From Thermococcus sp. (GTDB lineage Archaea; Methanobacteriota_B; Thermococci; Thermococcales; Thermococcaceae): a stretch of 8,284 nucleotides of DNA. The DNA lies in NCBI GenBank assembly GCA_011050175.1, contig DRGF01000172.1:1-8284 (forward strand). Reading direction: 5' to 3'. The position numbers and the translations under genes were made by a program. Of this stretch, positions 1 to 7,052 are shown in pieces. Position 1 is the first letter of the stretch. Every line of letters starts with the position of its first letter. The notes under the pieces are model-generated. The model ran no database searches and was not told the DNA's origin. It was given only the letters and a program-made list of their open reading frames with translations.

Positions 1-1095
1 GGAGTGAAGGACTTCAAAGGCCCTGCCGTCTATTTTTAGAACCGCGTCCACTGCTATCGAAGACACCCAGGCGACTGCCAGAACAAAGCCGAGCACACCG
101 ACTTCGCTCCCCGACTTCAAGGCCCCTATGAAAGAGGGTATTATAACAAAGACGGGCATCAGCAGGCCGGTGAGGAGGGACGTGTTCCGCGAGGCTATCC
201 TGAAGTCCTTCAGCGCGAGCGCTACGGGAGGACTGTGGAGCGAGATCCTCGCTTTCCCGGCCTGTCTTTCGGTTGATGTCCCTTCGCTTATTCTGTTCCA
301 GAGCCTCCTGACTGTCGAGATGTAGACTGCACCGACCACTAGCCCGTAGAGGGCCAGGAGGGCGAGCGAGAGGAGCGGCTTCTCAACGGTCACAGCCGAA
401 AAGGGATAGGCAACGGAGTACCTCTCAAAAATGCCCCTGAGCACCTCGTAGTGGCTTGAGACGTAGCGCTGAAGGTAGTTGAGGCCGTAGAAGAGCGACA
501 TCACTGCGATTATCCCAACCGCCTTGAAGGCCGTCTTGAGACCTGCGAATCTTCCACCGGAGGCCTTTCCGAAGCGGTCGTAGATGAGCAGGCCTATTGT
601 GTGGCCGATCAGGGTTCCGACCAGTCCCCACGCGAGGCCCAGTATTCCTGCGGTTGCTCCGAGCTTCATTGCAAGGCCCACCGCCGGTGCCAGGAGAAAT
701 AGCGCCGCGGGGAGCTCCGTTGCCAGCAGGAGGACGCTCAGGTACTTCCCGCCGACCCTGATGGGGAGCGAAATGAGGGGCTCAAAGAGGCCGAGGGAGA
801 CCGCGTACTGGGCGTTCACAGCCGTCCTGTAGAGGGCCATTATCAGGGGAACCAGGCAGTAGCTCGCGTAGATTACCGCAGAACCCGCTGGGTTTTCGAC
901 GGAGTAAACGCCCGGAAAGAGGATAAGGCCCAGCACTGTGAACAGGGCTGACTGAGTCAACAGGGCCCGTTTGAGGCTCCCACCCCGCTTGAATGCCTTC
1001 ATGAACTTGTTCCAGTCGGCGGAAAACTGGGGGTTGGCCTTCAGCCTTTTGTAGGTCATCTCGCGGTAGAGGGTGGTTATGATTCTCCACTCCAT
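1..1095 (-). CDS. ABC-2 type transporter permease (3' end outside window)
   Basis: This is the membrane subunit of an ABC exporter, paired with the ATPase gene just upstream. I translated it from the ATG at 1095 and found 365 codons open to the left edge without a stop, so the C-terminus is missing. The protein begins MEWRIITTLYREMTYKRLKA, a cytosolic basic stretch. Hydrophobic, probably membrane-spanning segments follow at about residues 45-61, 72-90, 119-143, 147-171, 190-207, 240-261, 308-325 and 331-350. A charged, soluble-looking linker lies around 262-300. The start codon overlaps the ATPase stop (ATGA), which indicates translational coupling and one operon. There is no signal peptide or solute-binding domain, so export or membrane remodelling is more likely than uptake. 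The substrate cannot be read from the sequence. The coding frame is secure; the family assignment rests on hydropathy and the ATPase neighbour. Confidence 0.85.
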   Translation of the reverse strand, partial: MEWRIITTLYREMTYKRLKANPQFSADWNKFMKAFKRGGSLKRALLTQSALFTVLGLILFPGVYSVENPAGSAVIYASYCLVPLIMALYRTAVNAQYAVSLGLFEPLISLPIRVGGKYLSVLLLATELPAALFLLAPAVGLAMKLGATAGILGLAWGLVGTLIGHTIGLLIYDRFGKASGGRFAGLKTAFKAVGIIAVMSLFYGLNYLQRYVSSHYEVLRGIFERYSVAYPFSAVTVEKPLLSLALLALYGLVVGAVYISTVRRLWNRISEGTSTERQAGKARISLHSPPVALALKDFRIASRNTSLLTGLLMPVFVIIPSFIGALKSGSEVGVLGFVLAVAWVSSIAVDAVLKIDGRAFEVLHS

Positions 1096-1856
1096 CAGAA
1101 GGCCTCCCTCAGGGCGCCGATGAGGGAGCTGACCTCCTCCTGGCTCTCGGTCAGCTTGAGGAAGACGTCTTCAAGGCTCTCCTCGTGGGCGAAGCGTTTG
1201 AGCTCCTCTGGGGTTCCCTCGGCTATCAGCTCACCGTTGTATATTATGCCTATCCTGCCGCAGATGACTTCGGCGACGGCAAGGATGTGTGTCGAGAAGA
1301 CGATGCTCTTTCCCTCTTTCTTGAAGTCGTTGAGGAGTTCCTTCATTATGCGCGCGCTCTTGGGGTCGAGACCGTTGATGGCCTCATCGAGCACCAGGAC
1401 TTTCGGATCGTGGAGCAGGGAAGCTATTATTGAAACCTTCTGCTGGGTTCCAAAGCTTAAAGTCCCGATGAGCTCGCCGAGGTACTCCTCTATCCCAAAG
1501 GCCTTCACGAGCCTCTCGACGCGGTCTTCAAGTTCCTCCATGGGAACCCTCCGTATGCTTCCAACGAAGGAGAAGAACTCCATGGGCGTGAGGCTCTCGT
1601 AGAGGGCTGGCGTCTCGGGGATGTAGCCAACTATTTTCTTGACCTCAAGCGGGTTTTCGGCGACGTCAATTCCTTCGACGAGAACCCTTCCTTCGCTTGG
1701 GGGAGTTATCCCCGCCAGAATCCTCATTGTTGTACTCTTTCCGCTCCCGTTGGGCCCGAGGAGGCCGTAGATTTCACCGTTGCGGACAGTGAAGGAGACG
1801 CCCCTGACTGCAATCTTGCTGCCGAAGCGCTTAACAAGGTTATCAACTTCTATCAC
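1095..1856 (-). CDS. ABC transporter ATP-binding protein
   Basis: This is the 253-residue nucleotide-binding subunit of an ABC exporter, acting on the cytosolic face with the permease encoded next. The Walker A motif GPNGSGKST is at residues 34-42, Walker B VLVLDE at 153-158, the D-loop NGLDP at 161-165 and the switch histidine at H190 (STH). The Q-loop position carries Glu (GYIPET, E81), which is common in ABC-2 drug/antibiotic-type ATPases. The signature is LSFGT (133-137) instead of LSGGQ, a noticeable departure, although the following QQK keeps the usual helix start. The start is a GTG at 1856, preceded three bases upstream by GGTGAT, which matches the archaeal anti-Shine-Dalgarno. A TATA-like element lies about 35 bp upstream, giving a very short leader. 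Length and domain order are normal for the family. The transported substrate is unknown. Confidence 0.95.
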   Translation of the reverse strand: MIEVDNLVKRFGSKIAVRGVSFTVRNGEIYGLLGPNGSGKSTTMRILAGITPPSEGRVLVEGIDVAENPLEVKKIVGYIPETPALYESLTPMEFFSFVGSIRRVPMEELEDRVERLVKAFGIEEYLGELIGTLSFGTQQKVSIIASLLHDPKVLVLDEAINGLDPKSARIMKELLNDFKKEGKSIVFSTHILAVAEVICGRIGIIYNGELIAEGTPEELKRFAHEESLEDVFLKLTESQEEVSSLIGALREAF

Positions 1857-1885
1857 ACTATCACCAAGGGTAAATTGGTGACCCC

Positions 1886-1900
1886 TTTATATTTTTTATC
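1886..1900 (-). promoter_or_regulatory. Putative BRE/TATA promoter of the ABC operon
   Basis: Read on the minus strand, this is an A/T-only stretch (GATAAAAAATATAAA) in the 85-bp gap between the end of dph6 and the ATPase start. Its centre lies about 35 bp upstream of the GTG, so transcription would start roughly 10 nt before the gene, the short-leader layout usual in Thermococcales. The BRE half is weak. Assigned by composition and position only. Confidence 0.45.
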
Positions 1901-1941
1901 CTCATAAAAGCAGGGGGATAAATTAAGGGTGGGGCAACTGC

Positions 1942-2628
1942 TCATTCCTTCCCGTCCTTTTTCTCCAGGTGCGCCCTCCTGACCTCAAGCACCCCTGAGT
2001 AGTTGCACTCGTTCCACTTCTTTTCCACTTCATCGAAGACTACCCTTGCCCTGAAGAAGGGCGCATCTCTCACGAAGGTCTCGAACTCGCCGCCTTCCCC
2101 CGCCACGTGGACTTTATACTTCTCGTGGAGCTTCAACAACCCCTCCAGAGCCTTCTCGTCTATTCTTCTCCCGAGCCAGCTCCTGTCCAGGCCGTAAGCG
2201 GAGACGCCGACCATCACGATGTCGAAAATCCCAATCAGCTCGCGCATGTACTCAACGGGGTCGCGGTGCCACGCCGGGGCGAAGCTCTCGATGCCGAGCT
2301 CTTCCGCTACCCTGTCAACGCGCCTCTTCTGGTACTCGCTTTCCAGGGCCCCGGCGACGACGCCGTCAATCCTCAGGCCTTCCAGGACTGCCTTCATGTC
2401 CTCTACTTCCTTCTCCTTCTCTCCGCTCGTGAAGCCCTTGACGAGGGGAATCCCTATCGCCTTTGCCTGGAGCTCGGTGAGGTGGATGTTAGGCACGTGG
2501 TACATGTAGCTCTCGTCGCTCTCGCTGACCATCGAGACGAGGTATTTGACCTTGAAACCTTGCTTGAGCGCCCAGTAGAGGGCATAGTTCGAGTCCTTTC
2601 CCCCCGAGTACAGCACAGCAACCCGCAT
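1942..2628 (-). CDS. dph6: Diphthine-ammonia ligase (Dph6-type PP-loop ATPase)
   Basis: This cytosolic adenine-nucleotide alpha-hydrolase enzyme is predicted to carry out the last step of diphthamide synthesis, the ATP- and ammonia-dependent amidation of diphthine on elongation factor 2. The 228-residue protein starts with the PP-loop SGGKDS at residues 8-13, immediately after a beta strand (MRVAVLY). It carries SEYQ at 97-100 and the C-terminal GEGGEFET at 177-184, a hallmark of the Dph6/MJ0570 family. The frame is open far upstream (to about 3432), but that stretch is antisense to the next gene. The real start is the ATG at 2628, because the PP-loop must be N-terminal and GGTGGTGA sits directly in front. 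The gene is transcribed divergently from IPCT/DIPPS. Members were long annotated as generic ATP-binding proteins, so the precise reaction is a family inference. Confidence 0.88.
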   Translation of the reverse strand: MRVAVLYSGGKDSNYALYWALKQGFKVKYLVSMVSESDESYMYHVPNIHLTELQAKAIGIPLVKGFTSGEKEKEVEDMKAVLEGLRIDGVVAGALESEYQKRRVDRVAEELGIESFAPAWHRDPVEYMRELIGIFDIVMVGVSAYGLDRSWLGRRIDEKALEGLLKLHEKYKVHVAGEGGEFETFVRDAPFFRARVVFDEVEKKWNECNYSGVLEVRRAHLEKKDGKE

Positions 2629-2630
2629 TT

Positions 2631-2638
2631 TCACCACC
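2631..2638 (-). promoter_or_regulatory. Ribosome binding site of dph6 (fixes the start)
   Basis: The minus strand reads GGTGGTGA two bases before the ATG at 2628, complementary to the archaeal 16S 3' end. It supports the short 228-residue product over the long antisense extension. Confidence 0.7.
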
Positions 2639-2653
2639 AAAAACTTTAAATTA
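2637..2653 (+). promoter_or_regulatory. Putative BRE/TATA promoter of IPCT/DIPPS
   Basis: The plus strand reads CCAAAAACTTTAAATTA, an A-rich BRE-like part followed by a TATA-like part. It would place the transcription start near 2674 and give a leader of roughly 48 nt. An alternative TATA on the plus strand is TTAATTTAAT at 2661-2670, giving a leader of about 30 nt. The sequence does not decide between them. Confidence 0.4.
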
Positions 2654-2669
2654 CCAGGGGTTAATTTAA
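2646..2669. repeat. 8-bp inverted repeat in the divergent promoter region
   Basis: TTAAATTA (2646-2653) and its exact reverse complement TAATTTAA (2662-2669) flank an 8-nt spacer CCAGGGGT. The arms coincide with the TATA-like parts of the two facing promoters. Part of the symmetry may simply reflect two opposed TATA boxes. An operator function is possible but unproven. Confidence 0.6.
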
Positions 2670-2675
2670 TTTCGG
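2661..2675 (-). promoter_or_regulatory. Putative BRE/TATA promoter of dph6
   Basis: The minus strand reads CCGAAATTAAATTAA: a BRE-like CCGAAA followed by a TATA-like TTAAATTAA. Its centre is about 37 bp before the dph6 ATG, which predicts a transcription start near 2640 and a leader barely longer than the ribosome binding site. It faces and interleaves with the candidate promoter of the divergent gene. Confidence 0.55.
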
Positions 2676-2710
2676 TTCTCTTGATAGGGCCACATTCAAG
2701 GGCCTTAAAA

Positions 2711-2718
2711 AGGTGGTG
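2711..2718 (+). promoter_or_regulatory. Ribosome binding site of IPCT/DIPPS (decides the start)
   Basis: AGGTGGTG lies three bases before the ATG at 2722. It overlaps the in-frame upstream GTG codons at 2713 and 2716, so initiation at the ATG is preferred. Confidence 0.65.
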
Positions 2719-2721
2719 CCA

Positions 2722-4020
2722 ATGACCCCAAAGACTGCAGTGATTCTCGCGGCCGGCCTTGGCACGAGGATGGGCGGAAAACCCAAGGGGCTGCTCAAGG
2801 TTGCCGGAAGGGAGATTCTGTACCGAACCATCTATCTTCTCCAGAAGAACGGCGTTGAGGGGTTTGTAATCGTCACGAACGAGAAGTACGCTGGGCTTTA
2901 CAGGGAGTTCATAGAGAGACACGGCTTCAGCGCCGAGCTGGTGATAAACCCCGAGCCCGAGAAGGGCAACGGACACTCTCTTCACCTCGCCGGGGAGCAC
3001 GTCTCGGGAAAGTTCATACTCGTTATGAGCGACCACGTCTACGGCGAGGAGTTCGTCGCGGAAGCAGTGAAAGGGGACGGCCTCATCGCCGACAGGAGGC
3101 CGAGATGGGCCGACGTGAGTGAGGCCACCAAAGCGAAAGTCAAGGACGGCAGGGTCGAGGACATAGGCAAGTCCCTCCGAGAATGGGACGCAGTGGATAC
3201 GGGCTTCTTCGTCCTCAATGAGAGCATCTTTGAGGTGACCTCTGAGCTTGAACAGGAGCTGAACGGAGACTACGCCCTCAGCGAGGTCATGAAGAGGACA
3301 AGGCTCCCGGTGACTTTCGTGGACGGCCTCCCATGGACGGACGTTGATACTCCTTCTGACCTCAAAAGAGCTAGAAAGATGCTCATTAAGAGTGCCCCGA
3401 AGGGAACGGGCGACGGGTTCATCAGCAGGCACCTCAACAGGAAGGTCTCAACCGAGATAAGCTACCTCCTCGCGGAGAAGGTCACCCCGAACCAGATGAC
3501 AGCAGTCACGTTTGCCGTCGGAATCCTCTCGGCAGTCCTGACATTAATCAGCCCCCCGCTGGCAGGAATCACCTACCAGCTCAGTTCGATCCTCGACGGT
3601 GTTGATGGGGAGCTGGCAAGGGCCCAGCTGAGGGCGAGCAGGCTTGGGGGATATATCGATTCCCTCCTCGACCGCTACGTTGACGGGGCTTTCCTCGCCT
3701 TGCTGGCATACTCGACCCTCACCGAGTCCCTCTGGTACCTTGTGGCGCTTATAGCGCTCCTCGGCTCGGTGATGGTGAGCTACTCGACGGAGAGGTTCAA
3801 GGGGGCCTTCTGCAGGGATGCGTACAAGGAAGTCACTGCCCTCAGGAAGCTCCCCGGCAAAAGGGACGAGAGAATCTTCCTGACGATGCTCTTTCTCCTG
3901 TACCCAGTGGAGACCTCAATTAAAGCGCTGTTCCTCTTGCTAGCCATAATCACGAACCTGCGAGTGGCGGTAACGGCGTATTTAATTTCCAGGAAAGTTT
4001 CGCATCCGAAAACTATTTAA
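2722..4020 (+). CDS. Bifunctional inositol-1-phosphate cytidylyltransferase / di-myo-inositol-phosphate-phosphate synthase
   Basis: This membrane-bound fusion enzyme makes CDP-inositol from CTP and L-myo-inositol-1-phosphate, then transfers the inositol phosphate to a second inositol-1-phosphate, yielding phosphorylated DIP, a compatible solute precursor in hyperthermophiles. The 432-residue protein has an N-terminal nucleotidyltransferase domain (about 1-220) with [19 protein letters not shown] at 9-27 and the metal-binding D104 in MSDH. The C-terminal domain (about 230-430) is a CDP-alcohol phosphotransferase. Its motif D-x2-D-G-x2-A-R-x8-G-x3-D-x3-D is complete: D292, D295, G296, A299, R300, G309, D313, D317. 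Hydrophobic segments lie at about 259-288, 322-352, 387-397 and 400-421. I chose the ATG at 2722 because AGGTGGTG precedes it; a GTG at 2713 is possible. The next gene supplies its substrate. The TAA stop overlaps the promoter of that gene. Confidence 0.95.
   Translation: MTPKTAVILAAGLGTRMGGKPKGLLKVAGREILYRTIYLLQKNGVEGFVIVTNEKYAGLYREFIERHGFSAELVINPEPEKGNGHSLHLAGEHVSGKFILVMSDHVYGEEFVAEAVKGDGLIADRRPRWADVSEATKAKVKDGRVEDIGKSLREWDAVDTGFFVLNESIFEVTSELEQELNGDYALSEVMKRTRLPVTFVDGLPWTDVDTPSDLKRARKMLIKSAPKGTGDGFISRHLNRKVSTEISYLLAEKVTPNQMTAVTFAVGILSAVLTLISPPLAGITYQLSSILDGVDGELARAQLRASRLGGYIDSLLDRYVDGAFLALLAYSTLTESLWYLVALIALLGSVMVSYSTERFKGAFCRDAYKEVTALRKLPGKRDERIFLTMLFLLYPVETSIKALFLLLAIITNLRVAVTAYLISRKVSHPKTI
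4006..4020 (+). promoter_or_regulatory. BRE/TATA promoter of myo-inositol-1-phosphate synthase
   Basis: CCGAAAACTATTTAA combines a BRE-like CCGAAAA with a TATA-like CTATTTAA. It overlaps the last codons and the stop of IPCT/DIPPS. A start near 4042 would give a leader of about 20 nt containing the ribosome binding site. A second A/T stretch at 4024-4035 is too close to that site to be the TATA. Confidence 0.6.
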
Positions 4021-4049
4021 CTGTTATAAAATATCTTTAGAGCAATCGA

Positions 4050-4057
4050 GGAGGTGA
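4050..4057 (+). promoter_or_regulatory. Strong ribosome binding site of the inositol-phosphate synthase gene
   Basis: GGAGGTGA is a full match to the archaeal Shine-Dalgarno and lies five bases before the ATG at 4063. The in-frame GTG at 4054 is inside this motif, so the ATG at 4063 is the start. This is the best ribosome binding site in the window and fits a highly expressed gene. Confidence 0.8.
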
Positions 4058-4062
4058 AGGGA

Positions 4063-5211
4063 ATGGTGAAGGTTGTTATACTCGGACAGGGCTACGTTGC
4101 CAGCATTTTTGCGAGCGGCCTTGAGAAGATAAAGGCCGGAAAGATGGAGCCGTACGGCGTCCCCCTTGCCGATGAGCTTCCGATTAAGATTAAGGATGTT
4201 GAAATCGTCGGTTCTTACGACGTCGATGCTTCCAAGGTCGGAAAAGACCTCTATGAGGTCGTCAAGTCCTACGACCCAGCGGCGCCGGAGAGCCTCAAGG
4301 GAATAACCGTCAGGAAGGGAATCCACCTGCGGAGCCTCAGGAACCTTCCGCTCGAAGCCACCGGCCTTGAGGACGAGATGACCCTCAAGGAGGCCGTTGA
4401 GCACCTCGTTAACGAGTGGAAGGAGCTCGGAGCCGAGGTCTTCATAAACGTCTGCACCACCGAGGCCTTCGTGCCCTTCGGAAGCAGGGAGGAGCTTGAG
4501 AAGGCCATCGCCGAGGATAACAGGGACAGGCTCACCGCGACCCAGGTCTACGCCTATGCCGTTGCTCAGTACGCCAAGGAGGTCGGCGGTGCCGCTTTCG
4601 TCAACGCCATCCCGACCCTCATCGCCAACGACCCGGCCTTCGTTGAGCTCGCTAAGGAGAGCAACATGGTCCTCTTCGGTGACGACGGTGCCACCGGTGC
4701 CACACCGCTTACCGCGGACGTGCTCAGCCACCTCGCCCAGAGGAACCGCTACGTCCTCGACATAGCCCAGTTCAACATCGGCGGAAACAACGACTTCCTT
4801 GCCCTCACCGACAATGAGAGGAACAGGAGCAAGGAGTTCACCAAGAGCTCGGTCGTTAAGGACCTGCTCGGCTACGACGCACCGCATTACATCAAGCCCA
4901 CCGGCTTCCTTGAGCCGCTCGGCGACAAGAAGTTCATCGCCATGCACATCGAGTACATCAGCTTCAACGGCGCTCACGACGAGCTCGTCATCACCGGCAG
5001 GATAAACGACAGCCCGGCACTCGCAGGCCTGCTCGTTGACCTCGCGAGGCTTGGAAAGATAGCCCTCGAAAAGAAGGCCTTCGGAACCGTTTACGAGGTC
5101 AACGCCTTCTACATGAAGAACCCGGGACCGAAGGAGATGCACAACATACCGCGCATCATCGCCCACGAGAAGATGCGCATGTGGGCCGGACTCAAGCCGA
5201 GATGGCTCTGA
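4063..5211 (+). CDS. ino1: Myo-inositol-1-phosphate synthase
   Basis: This cytosolic NAD-dependent isomerase converts D-glucose-6-phosphate to L-myo-inositol-1-phosphate, the committed step of DIP and inositol-lipid synthesis. The 382-residue protein begins with a Rossmann strand and loop, VVILGQGYVAS (4-14). It carries GDDGATG at 206-212 and NIGGNNDFLAL at 238-248, followed by lysines K257 and K261 in the region that holds catalytic lysines in this family. Length matches the short archaeal class rather than the ~500-residue eukaryotic one. It follows IPCT/DIPPS but has its own promoter, so its dose can be set separately. Codon use is strongly biased: as I read it, 28 of 29 lysines are AAG, against 9 of 14 in the next gene. 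That suggests high expression. A pyrimidine-rich terminator follows. Confidence 0.96.
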   Translation: MVKVVILGQGYVASIFASGLEKIKAGKMEPYGVPLADELPIKIKDVEIVGSYDVDASKVGKDLYEVVKSYDPAAPESLKGITVRKGIHLRSLRNLPLEATGLEDEMTLKEAVEHLVNEWKELGAEVFINVCTTEAFVPFGSREELEKAIAEDNRDRLTATQVYAYAVAQYAKEVGGAAFVNAIPTLIANDPAFVELAKESNMVLFGDDGATGATPLTADVLSHLAQRNRYVLDIAQFNIGGNNDFLALTDNERNRSKEFTKSSVVKDLLGYDAPHYIKPTGFLEPLGDKKFIAMHIEYISFNGAHDELVITGRINDSPALAGLLVDLARLGKIALEKKAFGTVYEVNAFYMKNPGPKEMHNIPRIIAHEKMRMWAGLKPRWL

Positions 5212-5212
5212 A

Positions 5213-5229
5213 CCTTTCTCCCTTTTTCC
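5213..5229 (+). terminator. Pyrimidine-rich terminator after the DIP genes
   Basis: Two bases after the stop codon comes an uninterrupted 17-nt C/T tract with runs of three and five T (CCTTTCTCCCTTTTTCC). U-rich tracts without a hairpin are the usual intrinsic terminators in Thermococcales. Its position right before the next promoter supports the call. Confidence 0.6.
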
Positions 5230-5244
5230 AATAAAGTTTTAATT
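5230..5244 (+). promoter_or_regulatory. Putative promoter of the DUF4443-pyrF operon
   Basis: AATAAAGTTTTAATT contains an A-rich BRE-like half and a TATA-like TTTTAAT centred near 5240. The start would fall near 5265, at the ribosome binding site GGAGGGA (5264-5270), so the leader is very short. No other AT-rich element lies between the terminator and the gene. Confidence 0.5.
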
Positions 5245-5275
5245 TCCTGCCCCTACTTTTCTCGGAGGGAAGCAG

Positions 5276-5878
5276 ATGGACTGGAAAAGGGGAGCCTATC
5301 CGGAGTTTACACTTGAGGATGCCGTTGCGGTTCTGTTCATGTTGAGAAATCCAACGGGCAGAAAAACCATCTCAGAGGTTCTTGATCTCGGCGAGGGGAG
5401 CGTTAGGACGCTTTTGAGAAAGCTTTCGACGCTGGGGGTTATAAGTTCCACTCAGCGCGGACACTCACTCAATGAAAAGGGTATTGAGCTTCTCGAAAGA
5501 CTCTGTAAAAGCTTTTCCGAGGCCAAAATTGTTGGAGAGATTGATGGATATCCCGCCTACGCCCTGGTGGTCAGGAAGCCTCCCGAGTTCAAGAGCATTG
5601 AGCTCAGGGACGAGGCGATAAGGTTCTTCGCAAAGGGCGCGATGATACTGGTGGTGAGGAACGGGGAGCCCGTTTTCCCGGAGGACGGGAGACCGCTGAG
5701 CGAGACAATGCCTGAGCTTGTGGAAAGGGTCAAGGAAGCTTTCAGGCTGGAGGACGGCGAACTGGTTGTAATCACCTGGGCGGAGAAAGGGGCCGATGCC
5801 ATGAAGAGCGCCTATCACGTTGCACTGGCCCTCAAGGGCGACGAACTGCCCGATGAGATCAAGTCCCTCGTGAGGTGA
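5276..5878 (+). CDS. Winged-helix DUF4443-family protein
   Basis: The function is unknown. The 200-residue protein has an N-terminal winged helix-turn-helix (about residues 11-80): the stretch from TISEVLDLGEGSVRTLLRKL (31-50) reads as helix-turn-recognition helix, and LGVISSTQRGHSLNEKG (53-69) as the wing. The C-terminal half (about 83-190) looks like the archaeal DUF4443 domain, with alternating strands and helices such as GYPAYALVVR (91-100) and AMILVVRNGEPVF (122-134). A DNA-binding sensor is plausible: the C-terminal domain could bind a small ligand and the wing an operator. It is the first gene of the operon with pyrF, which starts four bases after its stop, so regulation of pyrimidine or neighbouring genes is a reasonable guess. 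The start is clear from GGAGGGA upstream of the ATG. No membrane segments or signal peptide are seen. Confidence 0.88.
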   Translation: MDWKRGAYPEFTLEDAVAVLFMLRNPTGRKTISEVLDLGEGSVRTLLRKLSTLGVISSTQRGHSLNEKGIELLERLCKSFSEAKIVGEIDGYPAYALVVRKPPEFKSIELRDEAIRFFAKGAMILVVRNGEPVFPEDGRPLSETMPELVERVKEAFRLEDGELVVITWAEKGADAMKSAYHVALALKGDELPDEIKSLVR

Positions 5879-5882
5879 GGAA

Positions 5883-6530
5883 ATGGACAGAAGTAAAGAC
5901 AGCAGACTGATTCTTGCCCTGGACGTCTACGAACGTGAGAGGGCGCTCGAGATAGCCGAGTGCACGGCCGATTATCTTTGGGCCATCAAAGTAAACTGGC
6001 CGCTTATAATAGGCTCTGGATTGGATATCATCACCGAGCTCAAGCAGGTCACTGGGCTGCCGGTAATAGCGGACCTCAAGCTTGCCGACATCCCCAACAC
6101 CAACAGGCTGATAGCGAGCAAGGTTTTCGAGGCCGGAGCGGACTACATCATAGCCCACGGCTTCGTGGGGAGGGACAGCGTTAAAGCCGTCATGGAGCTT
6201 GGGAAAACCATAATCGTCGTAGAGATGAGTCATCCGGGTGCGATGGAGTTCATCCAGCCGGCAACAGAGGGACTCATCGAGATGGCCAACGGGCTGGAAC
6301 CATTTGGCATCATAGCCCCCGCCACAAGACCCGAACGCGTCGCTTATATCCGCTCGAAGCTTAAAGATGGAATCAAAGTCCTCACCCCCGGTGTCGGGGC
6401 GCAGGGGGGTAAAGCGAGGGAAGTTTTAAAGGCCGGAGCAGACTACATCATCGTGGGCCGTTCGATTTACGCGAGCGAGAACCCACGCGAAAGCGCCAGA
6501 ACGCTCTACGAGGAGACGTTGGGGGTGTGA
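5883..6530 (+). CDS. pyrF: Orotidine 5'-phosphate decarboxylase
   Basis: This enzyme catalyses the last step of de novo UMP synthesis, decarboxylating orotidine 5'-phosphate to UMP in the cytosol. The 215-residue TIM barrel has the full active-site set: D14 in LALD, K36 in AIKVNWP, the DxKxxD triad D64-K66-D69 in IADLKLADIPNT, and the phosphate-binding loops TPGVGAQGG (168-176) and VGRSIY (191-196). Length is typical of the archaeal family. The ribosome binding site GAGGTGAGG overlaps the end of the DUF4443 gene, with only four bases between stop and start, so the genes are co-transcribed and probably translationally coupled. The pyrF gene is the classical counter-selectable marker in T. kodakarensis genetics. 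Confidence 0.97.
   Translation: MDRSKDSRLILALDVYERERALEIAECTADYLWAIKVNWPLIIGSGLDIITELKQVTGLPVIADLKLADIPNTNRLIASKVFEAGADYIIAHGFVGRDSVKAVMELGKTIIVVEMSHPGAMEFIQPATEGLIEMANGLEPFGIIAPATRPERVAYIRSKLKDGIKVLTPGVGAQGGKAREVLKAGADYIIVGRSIYASENPRESARTLYEETLGV
6521..6527 (+). promoter_or_regulatory. Ribosome binding site of the PUA gene (decides the start)
   Basis: GGGGGTG lies five bases before the ATG at 6533, inside the last codons of pyrF. It favours this ATG over the in-frame GTG at 6527, which overlaps the motif itself. Confidence 0.5.
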
Positions 6531-6532
6531 TA

Positions 6533-7051
6533 ATGGAGCTTAAGGTCAAGCATCCTCTCAGCAAGAAGGAGATTAAGGGGATAATCCGGGAGATGAGTGA
6601 GACTTTCGGAGGGGAGATAGCGGCGAAGATGCTGAACAAGAAGGACAGGGTGGATGTCGCTGAGTTTGATAAGACAACCGAGATACTCCTTGTCAACGGG
6701 AAGCCGTTCTTCATAAGGCGCAAGGGCCTGATCTTCCCGCTCGTCATAGCCCTCTACGAGCTGTCCAACGAGGAAGACCTCAGAAAATGGCCGAGAAGGG
6801 TAGTCGTCGATGCGGGCGCGGTTCCATTCATCCTCAAGGGCGCCGACGTCATGGCGGCCGGCATAGTTGACGCCGATGAGAACATCAAAGAGGGTGACTT
6901 CGTATTCGTGGTCGAGGAGGACTACGGAAGGCCCCTCGCCATAGGCATAGCGCTGATGGACGGCAAGACCATGAAAGAGAAACCCAAGGGCAAGGCAGTG
7001 AAAAACATTCACCACGCCAAGGACAAGATCTGGGAACTGACGGTGGGTTGA
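6533..7051 (+). CDS. PUA-domain RNA-binding protein (archaeal MCT-1-like, COG2016)
   Basis: This predicted cytosolic RNA-binding protein is the archaeal counterpart of eukaryotic MCT-1/Tma20 and the N-terminal part of eIF2D, which act in ribosome recycling and re-initiation. The archaeal role is inferred, not shown. The 172-residue protein has an N-terminal pre-PUA domain (about 1-85), with a basic start ([20 protein letters not shown]) and a later strand pair [13 protein letters not shown]. The C-terminal PUA domain (about 88-168) has the characteristic [22 protein letters not shown] followed by [12 protein letters not shown] and PLAIGIALM. The start two bases after the pyrF stop implies coupling. 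A GTG at 6527 would add two residues. Length and domain order fit the family, and no frameshift or degraded motif is seen. Confidence 0.9.
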   Translation: MELKVKHPLSKKEIKGIIREMSETFGGEIAAKMLNKKDRVDVAEFDKTTEILLVNGKPFFIRRKGLIFPLVIALYELSNEEDLRKWPRRVVVDAGAVPFILKGADVMAAGIVDADENIKEGDFVFVVEEDYGRPLAIGIALMDGKTMKEKPKGKAVKNIHHAKDKIWELTVG

Positions 7052-7052
7052 G

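Noticed and set aside
1901..1941. Terminator after dph6 in the gap before the ABC operon.
   Set aside because: The minus strand has only a run of four T and no longer U-rich tract, so read-through into the ABC genes cannot be excluded and no terminator is called.
2629..3432. A long minus-strand frame extends the dph6 ORF to 496 codons across the IPCT/DIPPS gene.
   Set aside because: The PP-loop of Dph6 must be at the N-terminus, a good ribosome binding site precedes the ATG at 2628, and the extension lies antisense to a strongly supported gene.
4024..5166. A 380-codon minus-strand frame opposite the inositol-phosphate synthase gene.
   Set aside because: It is the mirror of a GC-rich, strongly codon-biased gene. 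Its low-complexity sequence resembles no family, and the opposite strand encodes a complete, motif-bearing enzyme.
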